Shown: one piece after another, positions 26,923 to 35,744 of the stretch
How the letters are laid out: each line of letters begins with the position of its first letter
Position numbering within the stretch: position 1 is the first letter of the stretch
Source of the DNA: Paenibacillus albidus
GTDB taxonomy: Bacteria; Bacillota; Bacilli; Paenibacillales; Paenibacillaceae
NCBI RefSeq assembly: GCF_014644435.1
Contig: NZ_BMKR01000001.1
Span: forward strand, 62,001 to 126,000
Direction of reading: 5' to 3'
Length of the DNA stretch: 64,000 bases
The notes under the pieces: model-generated
Seen by the model: only the letters and a program-made list of their open reading frames with translations
Database searches by the model: none
What the model was told of the DNA's origin: nothing
Position numbers and translations under genes: made by a program

Positions 26923-26985
26923 TAGGACTGTCTCATTGGTGGAAAATCCACTTATGGGACAGCCCCTTGTGAGTACAGCGGCGGT

Positions 26986-27441
26986 TTATTTCTCAATCAG
27001 CTTAAAATCGTCAAAATGAAACTCGGGCGACACGATGCAGGATACCAGCACCGGTTCAGCACCCAGCGGCCGGGCCGCCTGCCAGACCCCAGCTGGAATA
27101 ACTACCTGCGGCTGTTGGCCGGCTGCAACATCGAGTCCCAATATAATCTCCTGCACATCTTCCGGCTGATCTCCGCTGCCGCCAAGACTTAGCACAATAG
27201 GGCTGCCCGAATGCCACAGCCAGATTTCATCCGACAGTACGGTATGCCACTCGGATCTTTCGCCCTCGTGGAGCAAAAAATAAATGGAGGATGCCGATGC
27301 GCGCGCACCGGAATACTTCTCGCCTAGCACCTCCTGTGGGATTTCAAATTCCGATTTCCAAAGTCGCTTGTACCAGCCGCCTTCTACATGGGGCTGCAAG
27401 CCCAATGCTTCAACCAGCGGCGATATTTCTTTGTGTGTCAC
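26986..27441 (-). CDS. Cupin-fold protein, DUF985 family
   Basis: 151 residues from the GTG at 27441, which has AAGGAG nine bp upstream; the longer frame to 27492 covers that site. The sequence shows the family start GLQPHVEGGWYKRLW, the SSIYFLLHEGERSEWHTVLSDEIWLWHSG core with cupin-type histidines, and the VIPAGVWQAARPL C-terminal strand. The family is a RmlC-like sugar- or metabolite-binding cupin of unproven biochemical role. Single gene; no clear partner. Confidence 0.8.
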   Translation of the reverse strand: MTHKEISPLVEALGLQPHVEGGWYKRLWKSEFEIPQEVLGEKYSGARASASSIYFLLHEGERSEWHTVLSDEIWLWHSGSPIVLSLGGSGDQPEDVQEIILGLDVAAGQQPQVVIPAGVWQAARPLGAEPVLVSCIVSPEFHFDDFKLIEK

Positions 27442-27617
27442 GGTTCTTCTCTCCTTAAAGGTGGTGTGATACAGCAGTCTCTTCATAAACATATGTACAT
27501 CATACTACATAAACAAAGTGACTCCGCAAGGGGCCCAAATCTATGTCCGCCCACTTACGAAGTCTGGATCAGGTTGCTATTTACTTTAACGGAAACTCCT
27601 GCAATTGTAAAATAGGC

Positions 27618-28553
27618 TTATTTGCCGTCCTTGCTGGCCTTGAAGATCTCAGCCATCGCGCCTAGGCTGCCCAGCGTTTCCACCGTGCTTGACGGCAGAA
27701 ACACCTTATTGGCCGGTCCTTTGGCAATTTCGCCAAGCGCCTCAAAGGATTGGTACGCCAGCACCCGCTCATCCAGCCCCGCGGTGCTGATTAACTGAAT
27801 CCGCACCTTCTCGGCTTCAGCCACAGCTTCAATCGCTTTGGCCTGGCCCAGCGCTTCAAGTTCCTGCGCCTGCCGCAAGCCTTCGGCTTGACGGATACGC
27901 GCTTCCTTGTCCCCTTCCGCCTTCAGGATTTTGCTCTGCTTATCCCCTTCGGCACGCAGGATCATATCCTGCTTGGCAGCTTCCGCTTCCAGGACAATCG
28001 CCCGTTTGCTGCGTTCAGCCTTCATTTGTTTATCCATGGCTTCCTGAATATCCAGCGGTGGTTTGATATCGATCACTTCCACACGTTCAATCCGCACACC
28101 CCACTTCTCAGTGGCTTCATCCAGGGCAATCCGGATGTCGGAGGATATTTTCTCCCGTCCGGACAATGTCTCATCCAGCTCCAGCTTCCCGATAATCTGG
28201 CGCATCGTCGCCGTTGAGATGTTCCGTACACCGTAGACGTAGTCGGAAATCCCATAAGTTGCTTCTTCAGGTCCCACCACCTGGTAGAAAATAATCGTAT
28301 CAATCTGCACCTGCACATTATCCTTCGTAATTACCGTTTGCGGCGGAACATTGGCCTGCTGTATCCGTAAATCATGGTAGGTCCGCACCTGATCGATCAC
28401 CGGAATGAGAACGTTCAGACCCGGTGTAAGCAGCCGGTGAAATTTACCCAGGCGTTCTACTACCCCAACCCGCTGCTGCGGAACAATCTTGACTGTAAGT
28501 CCGATAAAAACTACGACTACCACCAGGATGATTGCTATAATTGCCCATTGCAT
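27618..28553 (-). CDS. SPFH/prohibitin-domain membrane protein (QmcA/stomatin-like)
   Basis: 311 residues from ATG 28553. One N-terminal membrane helix (AIIAIILVVVVVFIGL) is followed by the SPFH domain (IVPQQRVGVVERLGKFHRLLTPGLNVLIPVID) and a long coiled coil rich in Ala, Glu and Lys (residues about 185-265). Such proteins build scaffolds in membrane microdomains. The gene lies 2 bp after an NfeD gene; the NfeD/stomatin pair is a well-known conserved unit. The start is supported by GGGGGG upstream. Confidence 0.9.
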   Translation of the reverse strand: MQWAIIAIILVVVVVFIGLTVKIVPQQRVGVVERLGKFHRLLTPGLNVLIPVIDQVRTYHDLRIQQANVPPQTVITKDNVQVQIDTIIFYQVVGPEEATYGISDYVYGVRNISTATMRQIIGKLELDETLSGREKISSDIRIALDEATEKWGVRIERVEVIDIKPPLDIQEAMDKQMKAERSKRAIVLEAEAAKQDMILRAEGDKQSKILKAEGDKEARIRQAEGLRQAQELEALGQAKAIEAVAEAEKVRIQLISTAGLDERVLAYQSFEALGEIAKGPANKVFLPSSTVETLGSLGAMAEIFKASKDGK

Positions 28554-28555
28554 GA

Positions 28556-28987
28556 TTACTTTTCCCCCCATCGTTCTACTTCAATAATAGTCGTACCCCT
28601 CTTGATTACCCTGACGGCTTCGTTCTTGTTCAACACTTGCAATGAGGTTGCGCTCCAGGTATCTCCGCCTACCTTGACCTGGCCGTAGTGCCCCGGCACT
28701 ATGGCTTCCAGCACAACCCCCTGACGCCCGACGATATCCGTCCCGGTGTCCTTGAAGCCCCTGGAGCTGCGGAACTTTGCTACCAGCGGTTTGGAGAACA
28801 GTGTGAGCCCGAGCGCAACCAACGAACCAGTCACTACCTGGAGCAGAATGGAGCCGGGGATGATCCAAGCGACCAGACCGGCAGCCAATGCACCGATACT
28901 GAGCCATAGCAGATAAAACGTAAGCGTCATCATTTCGACTACAAACAGGACACCAGCTGCAATTAACCAGACTATAAACACAACCAT
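28556..28987 (-). CDS. NfeD-family membrane protein
   Basis: 143 residues. Two or three membrane helices at the N-terminus (FIVWLIAAGVLFVVEMMTL to GSLVALGLTLF) are followed by the soluble OB-fold NfeD domain (DIVGRQGVVLEAIVPGHYGQVKVGGDTWSA). ATG 28987 is the likely start; an in-frame GTG at 29002 is an alternative. It is a short NfeD without the protease domain and pairs with the SPFH protein in the same operon. Confidence 0.85.
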   Translation of the reverse strand: MVVFIVWLIAAGVLFVVEMMTLTFYLLWLSIGALAAGLVAWIIPGSILLQVVTGSLVALGLTLFSKPLVAKFRSSRGFKDTGTDIVGRQGVVLEAIVPGHYGQVKVGGDTWSATSLQVLNKNEAVRVIKRGTTIIEVERWGEK

Positions 28988-29002
28988 TGGTGAACCCACC
29001 AC

Positions 29003-29428
29003 CTTCCGCTATATACTACTATAACGAATATTTCACTCATGCGTTGCAATTGTTCTCAAAAATAGGCGCGGGGATGTAAAGGAATTATATTTCAGCTCAT
29101 GTAAGATTATGAGCACAATCTTTTGCGGCAGCAAAACCACCCCAATTATCGTCGCCCTCCCTCGGAGCATGGATTGCCTGCTCGTCGCTTTTGAATAGAT
29201 GAATCTATGCAGAAAAGCCGGTAGACAGCAGCCAGGTCAAAGCGACGGTAACGGACCCCGGTGCGCTTATTTTTAAAGAGAACACGATTTCGCCATGCTT
29301 ACGGACTCCGTTGTCCGTAAGCAGTCTCCTGTTCCTTAAGAACACAAAGAAGACCGTCTCTTTTGTGGAAACTCCCACTGTAAGAGACAGTCCGTTCAAA
29401 TCACGAGCATATGAACCTTACCGGCCGG
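29003..29428. other. Intergenic region with hairpins
   Basis: No supported gene. The frame at 29205-29399 (minus) lacks a start signal. It contains the hairpin CTTACGGAC...GTCCGTAAG near 29299-29325 and the larger IS-end-like hairpin at 29352-29392. Confidence 0.5.
29352..29392. repeat. IS-end-like hairpin
   Basis: GACCGTCTCTTTTGTGG and CCCACTGTAAGAGACAGTC form a stem closely resembling the right end of the IS1182 remnant (GGACTGTCTCATTGGTGG...). It lies 37 bp beyond the chitinase stop codon and may serve as its terminator. Confidence 0.5.
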
Positions 29429-31123
29429 TTATCTCACGCCAGCGCAGGTTCCTATAGCTTTCCAGGGTCCATAAGCATCGCTCAAGTCGGGCCGGTCGCC
29501 CTGCGTCCACCACTGGGCTTGATACAGAACCCCATTGTAGGAGGCCTGGTGCCCTTTCGTGTACACCGTGGTGGAACTCCAGGCAGCTACCGTACATCCC
29601 GGCGGAGTAGCTGTAGGAGTTACCGTCGATGTTGGGGTGGGTGTCGGCGCTGGTGTGGCTGTTGGTGCCGGTGTCGCGGTTGGCCCCGGTGTCGCGGTTG
29701 GCGTCGGTGTCGCGGTTGGCGCCGGTGTTCCCGGCGGTGTCACGGTCGGTGTGGCCGTCGGGAGGACCACGGAGCTGCCAAGCTCGGCGTTCAGCTTGTT
29801 CAGCAGCGTATGATTCCGGTCGCCGCTGGTCTCCCAGAACATGACGCCTGCAAGTCCTTTACTTTTCAGGTAATTAATCTTGAAGCCTAAGGATTCCGCA
29901 TCATCGTAGCTGATAAAGGTCTGATTGGCAGGATTATATAGATAAGGCACCTTGGACGTATCGTTCCAGTATCGGGTGTATCCGTTTTTGTTAATATAAT
30001 TGGCCTCGAGGTCATAGAAATCATAACTGCCCTTCTCCCAGGTCCCGGTGGAAGAGATTCCGGCCGAGACTTTATATTGGCCATTGCCCGCACTGGGGGC
30101 ACCGCTCCAGCCCCGGCCGTAAAAAGGCAGGCCCAGCACCAGCTTGCCGGCAGGCACTCCATTCTGCAAATAGCTGGTTACCGCCTTATCGATGTTATAG
30201 TCCAACGGATCGGCCAGACCCGTACCGGATGTTGCCGGATCATAGTAGAGCGGAGCATTGTGGCCCGTAGTCGTATTCCAGCTCCCGTTAAAATCGTAAG
30301 TCATAATATTGATCCAATCGACAACCGCAGCGATCCCGCTTAAATTGTTATTGGTGACATACGCCGGACTTGCGCCCGAGGCAATGGTCAGCAGATAGGT
30401 TTTACCGTCGGCCGTACCGGCGGCATTAAGCTTTTCACGCGTTTTTTGCAGGAGCAGCACATAATTCTCCTTATCTTCAGGACGTGAGCTGTTGCCCGCC
30501 AGACCACCGCTGACCGGGTACTCCCAGTCCAGATCAACCCCATCCATTTGATATTTGCGAATGAAATCCACGGCTGAGTTGGCAAAAACCTCACGGGTCG
30601 CCGCCGTCGCCGCCACGTCCGAGAAGCGGTTGGACCAGGTCCATCCCCCTATGGAAATCACAGTCTTCAGGTTCGGATTTTTGTCCTTCAGCTTCCACAG
30701 CTGTTTGAGATTACCTTTGATCGGATCATCCCATTTGTCATCCCCGAAGCTTTTTTGGGCATCAATCCAGGGATCGCCCAGAACGATCGTCCCGTTCGGC
30801 ACATTGATGGTTTGGCCTTGTTCATTCTGGCAGGACCAGGTCACGGGGTTCGGACCGGTCGGGTCAGGGTTGCCATGAACCCCGTTCCAGCAAATATCCG
30901 CAAAAGCGTAGTTGATCACATTCATTTTGGCAGGATCAATATCCGTTACATTGTACCCGCGCCCATAAGCAGCCCAAGACGCATAGTAACCTACCTTTTT
31001 GTACTCTGCAGCTGCGCTGGCTGTGCCGGCGTTCGAACTCCATGCGGGGATAAGTGTCAATAACAGCACCGCCACCATTCCAAGCAACCATGCTTTGCCA
31101 GATTTGCTGTGTGTGATTCCCAT
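29429..31123 (-). CDS. Secreted GH18 chitinase with C-terminal chitin-binding domain
   Basis: 564 residues from ATG 31123 (GGAGG nine bp upstream; the ATG two codons earlier is too close). A signal peptide ends near ASA. The GH18 barrel covers about residues 40-430, with ISIGGWTWSNRFS and the catalytic DGVDLDWEYP (DxxDxDxE). A Thr/Pro/Ala-rich linker of about 60 residues (TPTATPGPTATPAP) leads to a CBM5/12-type domain with AWSSTTVYTKGHQASYNGVLYQAQWWTQGD. It is exported to degrade chitin. Single gene. Confidence 0.93.
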   Translation of the reverse strand: MGITHSKSGKAWLLGMVAVLLLTLIPAWSSNAGTASAAAEYKKVGYYASWAAYGRGYNVTDIDPAKMNVINYAFADICWNGVHGNPDPTGPNPVTWSCQNEQGQTINVPNGTIVLGDPWIDAQKSFGDDKWDDPIKGNLKQLWKLKDKNPNLKTVISIGGWTWSNRFSDVAATAATREVFANSAVDFIRKYQMDGVDLDWEYPVSGGLAGNSSRPEDKENYVLLLQKTREKLNAAGTADGKTYLLTIASGASPAYVTNNNLSGIAAVVDWINIMTYDFNGSWNTTTGHNAPLYYDPATSGTGLADPLDYNIDKAVTSYLQNGVPAGKLVLGLPFYGRGWSGAPSAGNGQYKVSAGISSTGTWEKGSYDFYDLEANYINKNGYTRYWNDTSKVPYLYNPANQTFISYDDAESLGFKINYLKSKGLAGVMFWETSGDRNHTLLNKLNAELGSSVVLPTATPTVTPPGTPAPTATPTPTATPGPTATPAPTATPAPTPTPTSTVTPTATPPGCTVAAWSSTTVYTKGHQASYNGVLYQAQWWTQGDRPDLSDAYGPWKAIGTCAGVR

Positions 31124-31456
31124 TCCCATCTACCTCCTTATTCGATGATAAGCTCGGGTATCCTTGATCCGGACAGACTGTTCGGGCGCTCACCCCCACT
31201 GTCGATTTGGCCTTCACCGCAGGTTTCTATTATTTTCGGCAGATCAACCTGCTAGAGTTACTGGAAAATCCGGGCAGCACAAACGGGAACCAAAGGGTCT
31301 CCGCAGGATTCATATGTGCTCTGGCACGTTGTGTGGAATCATAGGTGGCAGGAATAGGCAGTGTGTGAGGGAGGGTTAAGCTGGTGCAGACACCAGGTGA
31401 AGGTAACTCTAATTCTCAGGCACAGCGGCCGCTGGCGCTAGGGATAAAAATCGCTG

Positions 31457-31517
31457 ATCGGGGGATAAATTCTTCAAATATATGGAATTTAAATAACTAT
31501 TTATCCATTCCCCCGAT
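31457..31517. repeat. Long inverted repeat
   Basis: ATCGGGGGATAAAT and, about 29 bp later, ATTTATCC-ATT-CCCCCGAT are complementary with a 3-base bulge. The loop is AT-rich. It lies between the start of the chitinase gene and the rdgB terminator; role unknown. Confidence 0.5.
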
Positions 31518-31530
31518 AAATGGCCCACAG

Positions 31531-31575
31531 CAAAAAAGCTTGCAGATCAAGGCTTCCGCCCTTCTCTGCAAGCTT
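31531..31575 (-). terminator. Terminator of the gerM-rph-rdgB operon
   Basis: AAGCTTGCAGA and TCTGCAAGCTT pair perfectly around an 18-base loop; on the minus strand the stem ends in six T residues. Confidence 0.82.
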
Positions 31576-31636
31576 GTTATTGTACAGTGCTACAAGGCTG
31601 CTTAACTTTCAGCAAGCCCGGTTTGCCGTCACCCGC

Positions 31637-32266
31637 TTACTGCTCGGCGGCCAGCTTCTCCGTCAACAGCCGCAGGGCCTGTCCGCGGTGACTGATCTGT
31701 TGCTTCTGTTCCAGCGTCAGCTCCGCCATCGTTTTGTCGTAGCCGGGCAGGAAGAACAGCGGATCGTAACCGAAGCCGCCTGCACCGCTGGGCTCGGAGG
31801 TAATCCAGCCTTCCACCGTCCCTTCGGCGGTCAGCTCCTTGCCCGTGGCCGGGTCGTAGAGGGACAAGGCACAGACAAAACGCGCCGTACTGAGCAGCGG
31901 TTGTCCAGTGTCCTCGCCCTGCTTCAGCCCCTCCAGCTCGCTCAGCAGCTTAAGATTGTTGTCCCCGTCGTCAGCGTCTTCCCCCGCATAACGGGCGGAG
32001 TAGACACCCGGTCTGCCGTTCAGTGCATCCACGCACAGGCCGGAGTCATCCGCCAGCACAGGCAGTCCAAGGGACTCGCCGACGGCCTTTGCTTTTTTGA
32101 ACGCATTCTCGGCAAAAGTTGCCCCATCCTCTACCACATCCGGAAGATCGGGGTAGTCGAACATACTTTGCACTGTCAGTCCAAGCGGGGCAAAGGCGTG
32201 CTGGAACTCGCGCACCTTGCCCTTATTCTTCGTCGCGACAATAAGGATATCCGTAGAGGCCTTCAT
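31637..32266 (-). CDS. rdgB: XTP/dITP pyrophosphatase (RdgB/HAM1)
   Basis: 209 residues, usual size for the family. VATKNKGKVREF at the N-terminus binds the nucleotide; VLADDSGLCVDALNGRPGVYSARYAG and the C-terminal GFGYDPLFFLPGYDKTMAELTLEQKQQISHRGQAL are diagnostic. It hydrolyses non-canonical purine triphosphates (ITP, XTP) to monophosphate and pyrophosphate, cleaning the nucleotide pool. It begins 2 bp after the rph stop, the same order as in Bacillus. Confidence 0.95.
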   Translation of the reverse strand: MKASTDILIVATKNKGKVREFQHAFAPLGLTVQSMFDYPDLPDVVEDGATFAENAFKKAKAVGESLGLPVLADDSGLCVDALNGRPGVYSARYAGEDADDGDNNLKLLSELEGLKQGEDTGQPLLSTARFVCALSLYDPATGKELTAEGTVEGWITSEPSGAGGFGYDPLFFLPGYDKTMAELTLEQKQQISHRGQALRLLTEKLAAEQ

Positions 32267-32268
32267 AT

Positions 32269-33027
32269 TTACGCCTCTTGGCCCGGCTGGCCGGAAGGAA
32301 TCTGGAGCGCGATGGCACCCAGTGCTTCCTTCTGGGCGGCAATCAGCTCGTAGATCCCCTTTTCCCCAAGCCCCAGCAGCTGATCCAGCTCCTGACGGGA
32401 GAACGGTCTGTCTTCACCGGTACCTTGCACTTCAACAAACGCCCCTTGGCCTGTCATCACCACATTCATATCGACCTTGGCTTTGGAGTCCTCATCGTAG
32501 TTCAAATCGAGCAGCGTTTTGTCGCCTACCACACCCACGCTGATAGCCGCCAGATAATCCGTAATCGGGAAGACCGCCAGTTTGTGCTGCAGGGCAATTT
32601 TATTTATCGCAAAAGCCATGGCTACAAAGGCACCCGTAATCGAAGCAGTGCGCGTTCCGCCATCGGCTTGAATCACATCGCAGTCCAGCGTAATGCTTCG
32701 TTCGCCAAGCGCCTGCAGATTCACAACGGAGCGCAGGGCACGGCCGATCAGGCGCTGGATTTCCATGGTCCGCCCGGTCAGCTTGCCGCGCGCCGCTTCA
32801 CGTTGATTGCGTGTCTGCGTCGCCCGTGGAAGCATGGAATATTCTGCGGTCACCCAGCCTTTGCCTTGTCCTTTCAGGAATGGCGGTACCTTCTCATCCA
32901 CGGTTGCCGTGCAGATGACCTTGGTATCCCCCATTTCAATAATGACGGAGCCTTCAGCATATTTATTCGTTTGGGTAGTTATCGTCAACGGCCGGAGCTG
33001 GTCGTCGGTTCGCCCATGTGATCTCAT
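32269..33027 (-). CDS. rph: Ribonuclease PH
   Basis: 252 residues. [59 protein letters not shown] and the [18 protein letters not shown] segment are the phosphate-binding RNase PH core, followed by [17 protein letters not shown]. It trims tRNA 3' ends by phosphorolysis. TAGGAGG lies upstream of the ATG. It is the middle gene between gerM and rdgB. Confidence 0.95.
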   Translation of the reverse strand: MRSHGRTDDQLRPLTITTQTNKYAEGSVIIEMGDTKVICTATVDEKVPPFLKGQGKGWVTAEYSMLPRATQTRNQREAARGKLTGRTMEIQRLIGRALRSVVNLQALGERSITLDCDVIQADGGTRTASITGAFVAMAFAINKIALQHKLAVFPITDYLAAISVGVVGDKTLLDLNYDEDSKAKVDMNVVMTGQGAFVEVQGTGEDRPFSRQELDQLLGLGEKGIYELIAAQKEALGAIALQIPSGQPGQEA

Positions 33028-33162
33028 CTTTTCTGCCTCCTACATCGTGAGTAGCTTAAAGTTTGGCATGGATCCCGCGCACGGGATGTACGTCTTTTTG
33101 AGCAACCTTTATTCTACCAAAGAGCAGGCACAAAAGCATCTTTTTACCTTTAACAGGCCATT

Positions 33163-34278
33163 CTATAACGGAAGCTCATTCACAAATTCGGGAGCCGATA
33201 CCGGTTTGCCGTAATCCACATGGTTTGTGCCGGTGACCGTCTCCTTGCCGTTCATGCGGATCTGGACCAGGGAGTCTCCGGTGTTCTGGGCAATCGTCAG
33301 GACGACGGATTCCAGCATTTCCGCAGGAATATCCTTTCCGTCCGCGAACATATCGTCTTTGAGGGATACGGTCACCACGCCATTCTGGCCTGCTTCCACA
33401 TGATCCAGCTTCGTTTCCTGCGTCATCACCATTTCCAGACCGGAGCCGGCTTCAGGACCGGTAATCAGCTCGTTCAGTGCCGCCTTCAGCGGCTCCGTCC
33501 CGGAAGGTACAAAACGCGTAACCGGAACATAATATTGGAGGCCATCTTGTGAAGCTGCGGAAAAATACACCGTAACGGCACTCGAGTTCATCAAGAGCGC
33601 CCCCTGCTTCGGCAGGTTAATGCCCATGCTGCGCGTCAGCGGCCGGTCGAGTGGAGTCCCTTTGAGCGGCATCTCCGTAAGTTTTTTGCCGTCTACCCAG
33701 AGCTGTACTCCCTTGATATCCTCCTGACCGGTTAATGTCCAGGTGATGGCCTCCATAATTTTGCGTTCATCGGAAGGCTCATAGGCATTGAACCCGGTGT
33801 TGAACTCAACCACCGCCAGCCCGTTCGACTTGTCTAGCGTGACGTTCTCCACAGCCGTTCCGGCGGGAAGGACACCTGCAAAGCCCGCCGGCAGCATAGA
33901 AGCGTAAGCTCCTTTGTCAACCAGCGCAGTCAGTGAATCCTTCAGATTCGCCGCCAGCTCGCCTTTTGGCAGGTTCATGGATACCGGAGCAAGCAGCCCG
34001 TTCGCATCCTCCAGGAATACAGTCGCACGTGTTCCCGAAGAATTCGAGACCGGCGCCTCCTTGCCGCCTTCAGAGGAAATCTGGGTCACCGGGCCAATAA
34101 CACCCGAATCCAGGGTTGTATTCCCGCTGACCTGCAGCATTTGCGCTTCCACCTCGCTTGGCGGCGGATCAACCGAAGCAGACTCCGAACCAAACAGACT
34201 GCAGCCGGACAATACCAGTGGAACGGCCAGCAGACAAGCTGCGGAGGCCCCGCGGATTTGCTTCAAATGTTTCATCAT
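33163..34278 (-). CDS. gerM: GerM-like sporulation/germination lipoprotein with two GerMN domains
   Basis: 371 residues from ATG 34278 (AAAGGGG five bp upstream; the next ATG three bases on is equally possible, while the frame start at 34293 overlaps the site). A lipobox LSGC makes it a lipoprotein. Two GerMN repeats cover about residues 90-215 and 235-350 (ATVFLEDANGLLAPV...; VTVYFSAASQDGLQYYVPVTRFVPSG). It belongs to the envelope complex made during sporulation in the mother cell. It heads the gerM-rph-rdgB unit seen in Bacillus. Confidence 0.87.
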   Translation of the reverse strand: MMKHLKQIRGASAACLLAVPLVLSGCSLFGSESASVDPPPSEVEAQMLQVSGNTTLDSGVIGPVTQISSEGGKEAPVSNSSGTRATVFLEDANGLLAPVSMNLPKGELAANLKDSLTALVDKGAYASMLPAGFAGVLPAGTAVENVTLDKSNGLAVVEFNTGFNAYEPSDERKIMEAITWTLTGQEDIKGVQLWVDGKKLTEMPLKGTPLDRPLTRSMGINLPKQGALLMNSSAVTVYFSAASQDGLQYYVPVTRFVPSGTEPLKAALNELITGPEAGSGLEMVMTQETKLDHVEAGQNGVVTVSLKDDMFADGKDIPAEMLESVVLTIAQNTGDSLVQIRMNGKETVTGTNHVDYGKPVSAPEFVNELPL

Positions 34279-34465
34279 TATTACCCCTTTCAAGGTTGGA
34301 TAGCACTTGTACTGCTATGTATACGAGCCCTTTGTCCAAAAAATAACAACAGCTTATCCTAAATTGTTGGAATAGGCCGCGGCCTGGACATTTACAGTGC
34401 GTAATCGTACAATTTCACTAAGCAACTGGAGTATAATCTAAGACTTACTAACGGAGTGATGTAGA

Positions 34466-35089
34466 ATGACAGATGCCAAAGATGCCAAAGATGCCAAAAT
34501 GCCCTACAGTCTGAACAGCAAGGCGGTCGCCGAAGCAACCTATGCATGGCTTCACAAGCGGGGAGTAACCCTGCTGGAAATCGCGGAGCTCGTCATGCTT
34601 CTGCAAAAGAATTACTATCCGAATTTAACTATGGATGAATGTGTGCATAATGTGGAGATGGTGCTCAGCAAGCGGGAAGTGCAAAATGCGGTCCTGACCG
34701 GCATCCAGCTGGATGTGCTGGCGGAAGAAGGCAAGCTGTTCCCGCCGCTTCAGGACATGATCGAAAATGATGAGGGGCTGTATGGCGTCGATGAGATTCT
34801 GGCCTTCTCCATTGTGAATGTATACGGCAGCATCGGCTTTACGAACTATGGTTATGTGGACAAGCTGAAGCCCGGCGTCCTTAAGCGTCTGAATGACAAA
34901 AGCGACGGGCAGATCCACACCTACCTCGATGATATCGTCGGCGCGGTAGCCGCCGCAGCCAGCAGCCGGATCGCCCACCGCAAACAGGCGGAGCGTGAAC
35001 AGGAGCTGGGTCTGCCCCATGCGCCGGAGGACAGCGAGGAAGCCGCCAAGAGACGGGCGGCGCAGGAAGGCAGCGAAGCACCTGAATAA
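34466..35089 (+). CDS. Phosphatidylglycerophosphatase A-like protein (YutG/PgpA family)
   Basis: 207 residues. The core (LHKRGVTLLEIAELVMLLQKNYYPNLTMDECVHNVEMVLSKREVQNAVLTGI, then GVDEILAFSIVNVYGSIGFTNYGYVDKLKPG and TYLDDIVGAVAAAASSRIAHR) is the PgpA/YutG family of Gram-positive bacteria, probably acting on phosphatidylglycerophosphate at the membrane. The N-terminus has an unusual DAKDAKDAK run coded by three copies of GATGCCAAA (34472-34498), and the C-terminal 40 residues are a charged tail. ACGGAGTGATG lies upstream of the ATG. Confidence 0.8.
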   Translation: MTDAKDAKDAKMPYSLNSKAVAEATYAWLHKRGVTLLEIAELVMLLQKNYYPNLTMDECVHNVEMVLSKREVQNAVLTGIQLDVLAEEGKLFPPLQDMIENDEGLYGVDEILAFSIVNVYGSIGFTNYGYVDKLKPGVLKRLNDKSDGQIHTYLDDIVGAVAAAASSRIAHRKQAEREQELGLPHAPEDSEEAAKRRAAQEGSEAPE

Positions 35090-35201
35090 CATCTTTGCAC
35101 AACCAATCCGCTTTCCTCTAGGGATAGGCAAGGTGCTATCTCATAAGTAACTTCTCTACTGGAAAAGACCGCGCTGTCTACTTATAAACTGCCAAAAAAC
35201 A

Positions 35202-35244
35202 GCAGAGCAGCAATTTTCCGATACCCGGAGAATTGCTGCTCTGC
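35202..35244 (+). terminator. Terminator of the pgpA-like gene
   Basis: GCAGAGCAGCAATTTTCC and GGAGAATTGCTGCTCTGC form an 18-bp stem with a single mismatch, followed by GTGTTTAG. Related to the hairpin at 26869. Confidence 0.75.
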
Positions 35245-35315
35245 GTGTTTAGTCATCAGCGGCTTGCTTCAGCAGATAATGGGCGGGGAAAACCACCCAA
35301 CCTAGGGGCGCCACC

Positions 35316-35723
35316 CGCTCCACGTGAGGCATTTTTGCCTCTCCTTTCGCCCAAAACCACGCCACCCGCTCCACGTGAGGCGATTTTGCCTCTCTTTACG
35401 CTCAAAGCGGTGCCGATCGCTCCACGTGAGGCATTTTTGCCTCTCCTTTCGCCCAAAACCACGCCACCCGCTCCACGTGAGGCATTTTTGCCTCTCTTTA
35501 CGCTCAAAACCGCCCAACCCGCTCCACGTGAGGCATTTATGCCTCTCTTTTCGCCCAAAGCCGTGCCGATCGCTCCACGTGAGGCATTTTTGCCTCTCTT
35601 TACGCTCAAAACCGCCCAACTCGCTCCACGTGAGGCGATTTTGCCTCTCTTTACGCTCAAAGCGGTGCCGATCGCTCCACGCGAGGCGATTTTGCCTCTC
35701 CTCTCACTTTGCCCAAACCAGTG
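35316..35723. repeat. Tandem array of eight 51-bp units
   Basis: Units start at 35316, 35367, 35418, 35469, 35520, 35571, 35622 and 35673, an exact 51-bp period. The first part, CGCTCCACGTGAGGC, then ATTTTT or GATTTT, then GCCTCTC, is almost invariant and forms a GAGGC/GCCTC hairpin preceded by the palindrome CACGTG; the last 12 bases occur in three versions. Units 1 and 3 are identical, as are units 2 and 7. Unit 8 is diverged at its end. Single diverged units occur at 19436 and 45820. This is not a CRISPR: there are no unique spacers. Confidence 0.9.
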
Positions 35724-35744
35724 CAAATGTCTAACCGACACGAA

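Larger units (their letters stand above)
26558..26966. mobile_element. Decayed IS1182-family element (409 bp remnant)
   Basis: The ends carry a 16-bp imperfect inverted repeat: GAGGCTTTCCCATAAG at 26558 and, reversed at 26951-26966, GGGGCTGTCCCATAAG (14 of 16 identical). Inside lies a short transposase fragment on the plus strand with a stop and a large deletion. The element has lost most of its length and cannot move by itself. Confidence 0.65.
31124..31636. other. Intergenic region upstream of the chitinase gene
   Basis: Contains a long imperfect inverted repeat (31457-31517) and the rdgB terminator. I could not identify a convincing promoter for the chitinase. Confidence 0.45.

Noticed and set aside
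29411..29890. Plus-strand frames opposite the chitinase linker
   Set aside because: They read Arg/Gly/Val-rich low-complexity sequence, the complement of the Thr/Pro/Ala linker.
35316..35723. CRISPR array
   Set aside because: The whole 51-bp unit repeats; there are no unique spacers and no cas genes nearby.
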